DNA of 64,000 bases, from assembly GCA_964019165.1 (NCBI GenBank), contig OZ025278.1:5032517-5096516 (forward strand). Direction: 5' to 3'. The translations under genes and the position numbers were made by a program. Positions within the stretch are counted from its first letter, which is position 1. The number at the start of each line of letters is the position of its first letter. This stretch comes from Mastigias papua. Its lineage: Eukaryota > Cnidaria > Scyphozoa > Rhizostomeae > Mastigiidae. Below, in pieces: positions 58,836 to 64,000 of this stretch. A model generated the notes under the pieces. The model saw nothing but the letters and a program-made list of their open reading frames with translations. It was not told the origin of the DNA and ran no database searches.

Positions 58836-61800
58836 AAGTTAGTTAAGCTACACGCCGGGTGTAAGACGTTGGGTTGAGAATTGATTAGTGAGGTACAAGA
58901 AAGCTGTTATTATTGTCTTTTGCGAATCTGCTCAAAGCCATGAGAGTGAAGCTCATTTTTTACGCAATTATTGTCTGGGGCAAAAATTAAGTTCCCGAAC
59001 CCACATCCACTTACAGTGCATACATAGCATAAGCAAGTCTCATCACCAGAAGCTCTAGACTTTAGAAAGTAATACAAACTGATTTAACTTAAAATTGACA
59101 TCAAGTGCATTACAACACTGTAGCCTTTAAAGTACACTGAATTTCCCAAAAAAATAAGTTTGTTAATATCCACAATAAACATTTTTCAACTAGACTTGAC
59201 ATTTTCATATGCAGAGTTTTTGGGTATGCAAGCAAACTATTCAGCTTGCTGAATAATAGTAAAAACATATTGAAAGCATTCTTGTGATTACATATGACGC
59301 CAGCGCAACTTTGCAAATATAAGTAGTGGCATATTTCCACCGAACATTAGTCTTCTTACAGTATCATTTTCTCAGTCACTATCCAATAAGGGAACTTCCT
59401 CGTACTAGCAATAGTAGAGGCAGAAAACAGGGGATTTCTGGTATGCCTGTTAATTAAAAATTCTAAAGACTACTACGCTGAGGCTACCCTAAAGTCCCAA
59501 GCAATCTGACTGCATTATAGGTGAGCGTTCATTTACCTTACCAGAACAAGACGCACTGCTCATGACTATTCAGATTCTAGCAACTGCAAACTCCATACCG
59601 ACATCGTGTATGTTATGACTGACTAGCAAAGACCTCATTGAGTGGACGTATTCCCTAGGAAATTGTGTGTTTTCATAAAAGACTTCTTTCTGTACCTGAT
59701 TCGGCCATGGACATTTTAAAATAACACGATTTTGATAATCTAGCCGTTAATACGCTTAAAAAACAACCCTGTTGCGTGTACTAGTTAACAATGCTGTTCA
59801 TTTATTCTCTCTGCTGTGCGTCTCTTCTCCCCACAGGACCCTGAAGTGTACAGACATGAACTGAAGGCTGAACGTGCTTATTTTACTAATGGGTATTTCT
59901 TTAGACTTGAGTTTTCGTGATAAATCAGTAACTAAAATTGTTTATTTTCTCATAGGATATATGCTGATTATATACTGGCCAGGAGCAAAGTTGCTTTGAA
60001 ACAAATTAAGTCAATCCTGCTTAATTCTAGGTCGTTGAACACAAAAATCTACCTAAAATTAGTTGATAGGCTCTAGTGTTTAAGATATGGCAATATGGCA
60101 CAATTCCCATGAGTCCCAAAATAGGCAAAAGCTTGTTAAGAAAGAAGATGCAGAATATTCAACTTCTTGACATTTCACCAGCAATTCGTCTAGTACCGCA
60201 TGGATATGCACTACCTGTACCTGTTAGGGAAACCTTAGGATTTTAAACAAGGGACGTCAGCTCTAGAAACTTCAGTCCAAATCTGTAGACCCAAATGTCA
60301 AAGATCAGTCTGCTTATGTTGAGCTTATATTTGACTCAGATTGATTTGATTTATGGAGGGAAGTAGACCTCGACAAAATTTTTTGACAAATGCTTTTAAA
60401 ACACTGTATTTCTAGCAAACTTGTATGAATATTTCAAAAGTAAAGCATTAATGTAATGAGATGATGTGTTCTTGAAATAAACACTTTTTCTCACCGTAGC
60501 TATGACAAAGGTTTTATCATTGTCTTGACGTATCATGAAGACTTTTAGACATGCTCGTATTTCTTGGACTGTCCACCGAGATCCGATAGAAGCCAATTTC
60601 ACAACATGCTCTTGATACCAACTTTTATGGGAGTTCTTTAATTGACTCTGTACAGCGTTTTTTGTCTGTGTTCGAACCACCTAAACCATTGAAGCACATC
60701 CGACTTCTATAGCATCTAGTAAATCAAGGTTCTTTTAGTTACTAATGGACTAGTCTATGCGGAACAGTTTGATAAGTTTCGATAAGGATTGTTGGAACAA
60801 ACCATGGACTAAAGAATAAAAGAAAGAGGACCATTATTACTGAGGCTGAGGATGAAACTAGATAATCAGCAATAGCAAATAACTCTGTTATTGGCCAGGA
60901 TGCAAATAGAAATTCTGACAAAAAGGCAGTGTTGTCCAGTATCAAATGAAGATAGGCTTACTAGCAGTTTTGCATCATGTGATCATGTGAGGAGACTAAT
61001 GTCACAAAGCAAACCCTATTCCTCACCTGGATCAAACTCCTGATGTGCATGGTAAAGAGATGCAGGAGATGGAACAAAAAGCTACTAACAATACAAATTG
61101 TCTTCCTGAGACTTTTTTCAATTCATCAATCCTCGCTTTTTAGATTTTAGCTCTAATCACTTGCTTGCAAGATGTGTTCTTGGGGCAATTCAAAATTAAA
61201 ATGATAGTAGTAATTGTTCTTGCATGGCAAGATGTCCCAAAGCAGAGGCTTCGTGATCTAGCTCCTATTCAATTTTTTTGCTGCTGTACCTGAAGTTTTG
61301 CATTTCAATGGTGGCCACCCCATCTGTGATTCAGTTGCAAAATCATTTAGAGACACAAGCCTCAGAAAAGGCAATAAGACAATACAACATATAGAAACTG
61401 GACTCGTATGGAAAATGAAAAAGTAGCAAATTACAAGGAGAAGAATAAGAAGACAATCAGGAATCAACAGAAAATTGCAATACATGAGGCACTAAAAGAA
61501 GCAGAAGGTCCAATAAATGAGTCAGGGGCCTCATAGAATCTTACATAGAAAACGGTATCTCTAGACTCTCTTTCTGAAATGATGCTGCCTTTCTGTGCAT
61601 ATTAAAGCTCTGCCTGTCTGTAAAATACTTGCTGAATAAAGCTTCTGAATGACAGATTATCATATCGAAAGACCATGGTTACTTCCTACTATAACGAGGA
61701 CATACAAAATATGTTCACAAGAATTATCTAACGTGGTAGCATACACAAAGCTATGCCTTAGTCAATTTTCCTTTTTTGATTGCGATTCACAGGAAATTGT

Positions 61801-64000
61801 GTTTTTGGTGGTTAAGAAAAGATAACTTAGAAACTAAGCAACATATTTAAGTAAAATTTTCAGCTTAAGCTTGTCTGGTGCTGCACATTGTTTTAAGGAT
61901 TTTATTTCCTATTTGCCAAAATTGTCTTAGAGGCCAGTAGGTGGTCCTAGATTCAATGGTGCAATGTTCTTTCTCTGAAGTTTAGCTATATTTTCATATG
62001 TCGTCAAATCAAAACAGCCATTTAGATGTACTTTCCTTAAAACTTAAATTTTACTATTTTTTTGGCTTTTCAATAGTGTTATACCTTTTCTGAACTCCCC
62101 GGAAGTCAAAAAAAGACTAGCAGTCATATAATTCTAATTTCCTCGATATATAGTATTTTAACTGGATTTAGAAGTAAACAATCATTTTCGTCATTAATTA
62201 AGCTCCAAGAAAGTATACATTTTGTGGATATCTCTTATACTTCCAATTTTATGAGCAACAAGCCTCATGCATCTCTGAATGCTTATGGTAAGGTCTAGTG
62301 CCCTCTTTATGGGATATACTATTCCCGACTCAAACTTTAGCATAGAACCTGAAAATGGATGTTGATCGAACTTGCGAGGGTACTAGTTCTATATATTGGG
62401 AGACTGGGACCATCACTGCAAAACAAATCAAAGCAACCTTTGCAAGAGCAAGTCAGTAAAACTTAAGTAACCAAAATTCAACTAGCTCAGGCTTTTGGTC
62501 TACAATTTGAAAACTTATCTTGACCAAGGGGTGAGGCTACTTGTCTGGGATATTGGAACAAGGTCAATTGTACAAAAACATATGGAGGAGCCCTTTATGG
62601 TTAAACTGCATGTAAAAATTTAGCTACGCAATCTCCTGTGGCTGGGACTTTCGTTACAATAGGAACATGCATGATGATTGGGTGGGTGACGAATCTACTT
62701 CTAAGATTTTTGGGGCTGAGAACCTTTTGTACAAAAATACATGAAAGGGTCCATGCATTAGCTGCTCACAAAAAATTTAGAAACTCTCAACTGGCGCAGG
62801 GTTTCATTTAAAGTCAGAAAATCAACATTGAAAGGGAGGGAATGGTTACTTTTCAGGGATATTGGGGAAAGAGATCTGAAGGACAATCTAGCACATTATC
62901 AGTTAATTTATATAGTTTGTCACACTTTCCAAGCAGGTTCTTTTATAAATTCTACAAGTGTTTTGTGAGACGACTTTTGTCATTAAAACTCCTGAGTTGA
63001 TTGTGATACTTCTTGTCGCTCTATTTTGGAGTTTTTGAGATTTACTTATAGTCCAGGTTGAAAATTGTGGGAATAGTCCCCCGACGGGGAACTTTATCAG
63101 AGCAATTGGACGTGGTCAATTTTGAGGATATTGAGTTCAAAACATTGTTGGTATACAAGCAATGGAAGGGGTCTTCAGCCTAATTTTTGTGATTTAAATC
63201 CTCGTTCTGGTGAGGAACAATGGACGCGCCATTAAGGCAAAAGTCAGATGAGACATTGGTTAATAACGATGAATTACGCTATTTTATAAAACTTAGTGGC
63301 AGTACCACTGTTACATTGCCTATGGGCGCGGTATGCAGCCTCATTTACATGGTGGAGCGGCTAGTTTTGATAGACATTGCTCTTTAGACTGACATGAAGC
63401 TAACAAGTGCAGCAATAGACTTAGCTTTGGTAATTTAGGGATCCCTACTTGAGAAACAGACTATGAAACGGCTATATGGGTTCGCGTTTGGTTTCAAGAT
63501 TCGTGAGTTTTACTCGCAAGGGGCTATCAAGGCAATTTTTCTACAGCACAGGTAGATCAAGTGAAATTCATAAAATCGTGGAATGGTAGACAATTCATTT
63601 ATCAATAAACTTTATCAGACATCGCATACAGTCTTTCAATGAAGTCCCTACAGATTTCTCATAGTCTATCTTGCTGGTGGAAGGAGTATTTTTTCAGTTG
63701 ATACTAATATCAACTTTGAAAAACTCTTAACATTACACTGTAAACCTCACTCGGTAAGGTAGTCTACAGGTGGCTACTTGGATACATACAATACATGCAA
63801 GAATTAAAGAGCTACAGTGGTAAGTGATATGTTGATTAATATAACAGCAATCCAACCTTTATTCCGATGATCAAAAATATGATACGTAGTTTCAATGGCA
63901 ATATTGGTGATTTTGTTGAATTATGTAGTTTCGAGTGCTGGAGCCATAATTAGAGTCTTTTAGCATGGTCAAGAAACTTAGTGATAGCTGATCAAAAGCT
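58836..64000 (+). other. Unique sequence, no supported gene
   Basis: No match to the units and no conserved domain. A 94-codon minus-strand frame at 60396-60680 (contains WYQEHVVKLASIGSRWTVQE) reads like part of a protein but has no start context, splice structure or paralogue here. A Lys-rich broken frame at 61400-61540 is similar in quality. Both may be decayed transposon pieces. I see no RNA gene. Confidence 0.5.

Overview
This is AT-rich animal nuclear DNA: spliced exons with GT/AG junctions, long introns, many short tandem repeats and a dense, varied transposon load. The only host genes I can support encode secreted lectin-like proteins of the order signal peptide, PAN/apple, short cysteine-rich EGF-like module, fibrinogen C-terminal domain (FReD). 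That architecture, with Kolobok-, hAT-, Harbinger- and Tc1-like DNA elements, Penelope-like elements (PLEs) and non-LTR retrotransposons, suits a marine invertebrate. A cnidarian is my best guess, but the sequence alone does not settle it.

Layout. The window is a tandem array of three diverged units. Unit A (window start to about 9.7 kb) shows the EGF-like and FReD exons of a gene that begins upstream. Unit B (about 10.27-29.65 kb) holds a complete gene model: two alternative signal-peptide exons (11673-11725, 13926-13978), PAN exon 18614-18911, EGF-like exon 19814-19913 and FReD exon 20569-21221. The exon phases agree throughout, and the 1104-nt CDS gives 367 aa. Unit C (about 38.17-58.84 kb) is a paralogous copy of the whole of B, but it has an in-frame stop in the FReD exon and another in one signal-peptide exon. 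Units B and C each also carry the wreck of a second gene (a 53-bp first exon and a broken PAN exon). The stretch from 29.65 to 38.17 kb is a transposon graveyard: Tc1-like ends, a recent 1.3-kb tandem duplication, a solo LTR, a broken hAT transposase and a (TA)n tract. From 58.84 kb to the end I recognise nothing functional.

Because B and C are copies of each other, many insertions can be read against their own empty site. These are a Kolobok-like transposon with an intact 594-aa transposase and TTAA duplication (54774-57576), a 1003-bp Harbinger-type element (TTA duplication), a 451-bp MITE (TA duplication), a 5'-truncated LINE (11-bp duplication), and a Harbinger-type MITE nested in the terminal repeat of another element. 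A PLE fragment with RT and GIY-YIG coding remnants lies between the two alternative first exons in both units, so it predates the B/C duplication.

The most notable items are two sequence-intact minimal hammerhead ribozymes in Penelope-like terminal sequences (7359-7399 minus, 49922-49962 plus), with inactivated relatives inside the PLE copies; the duplicated signal-peptide exons of the lectin gene; a divergence-rich patch next to the FReD ligand pocket; and two inverted-repeat elements with the same spacing whose arms differ in a compensatory way.
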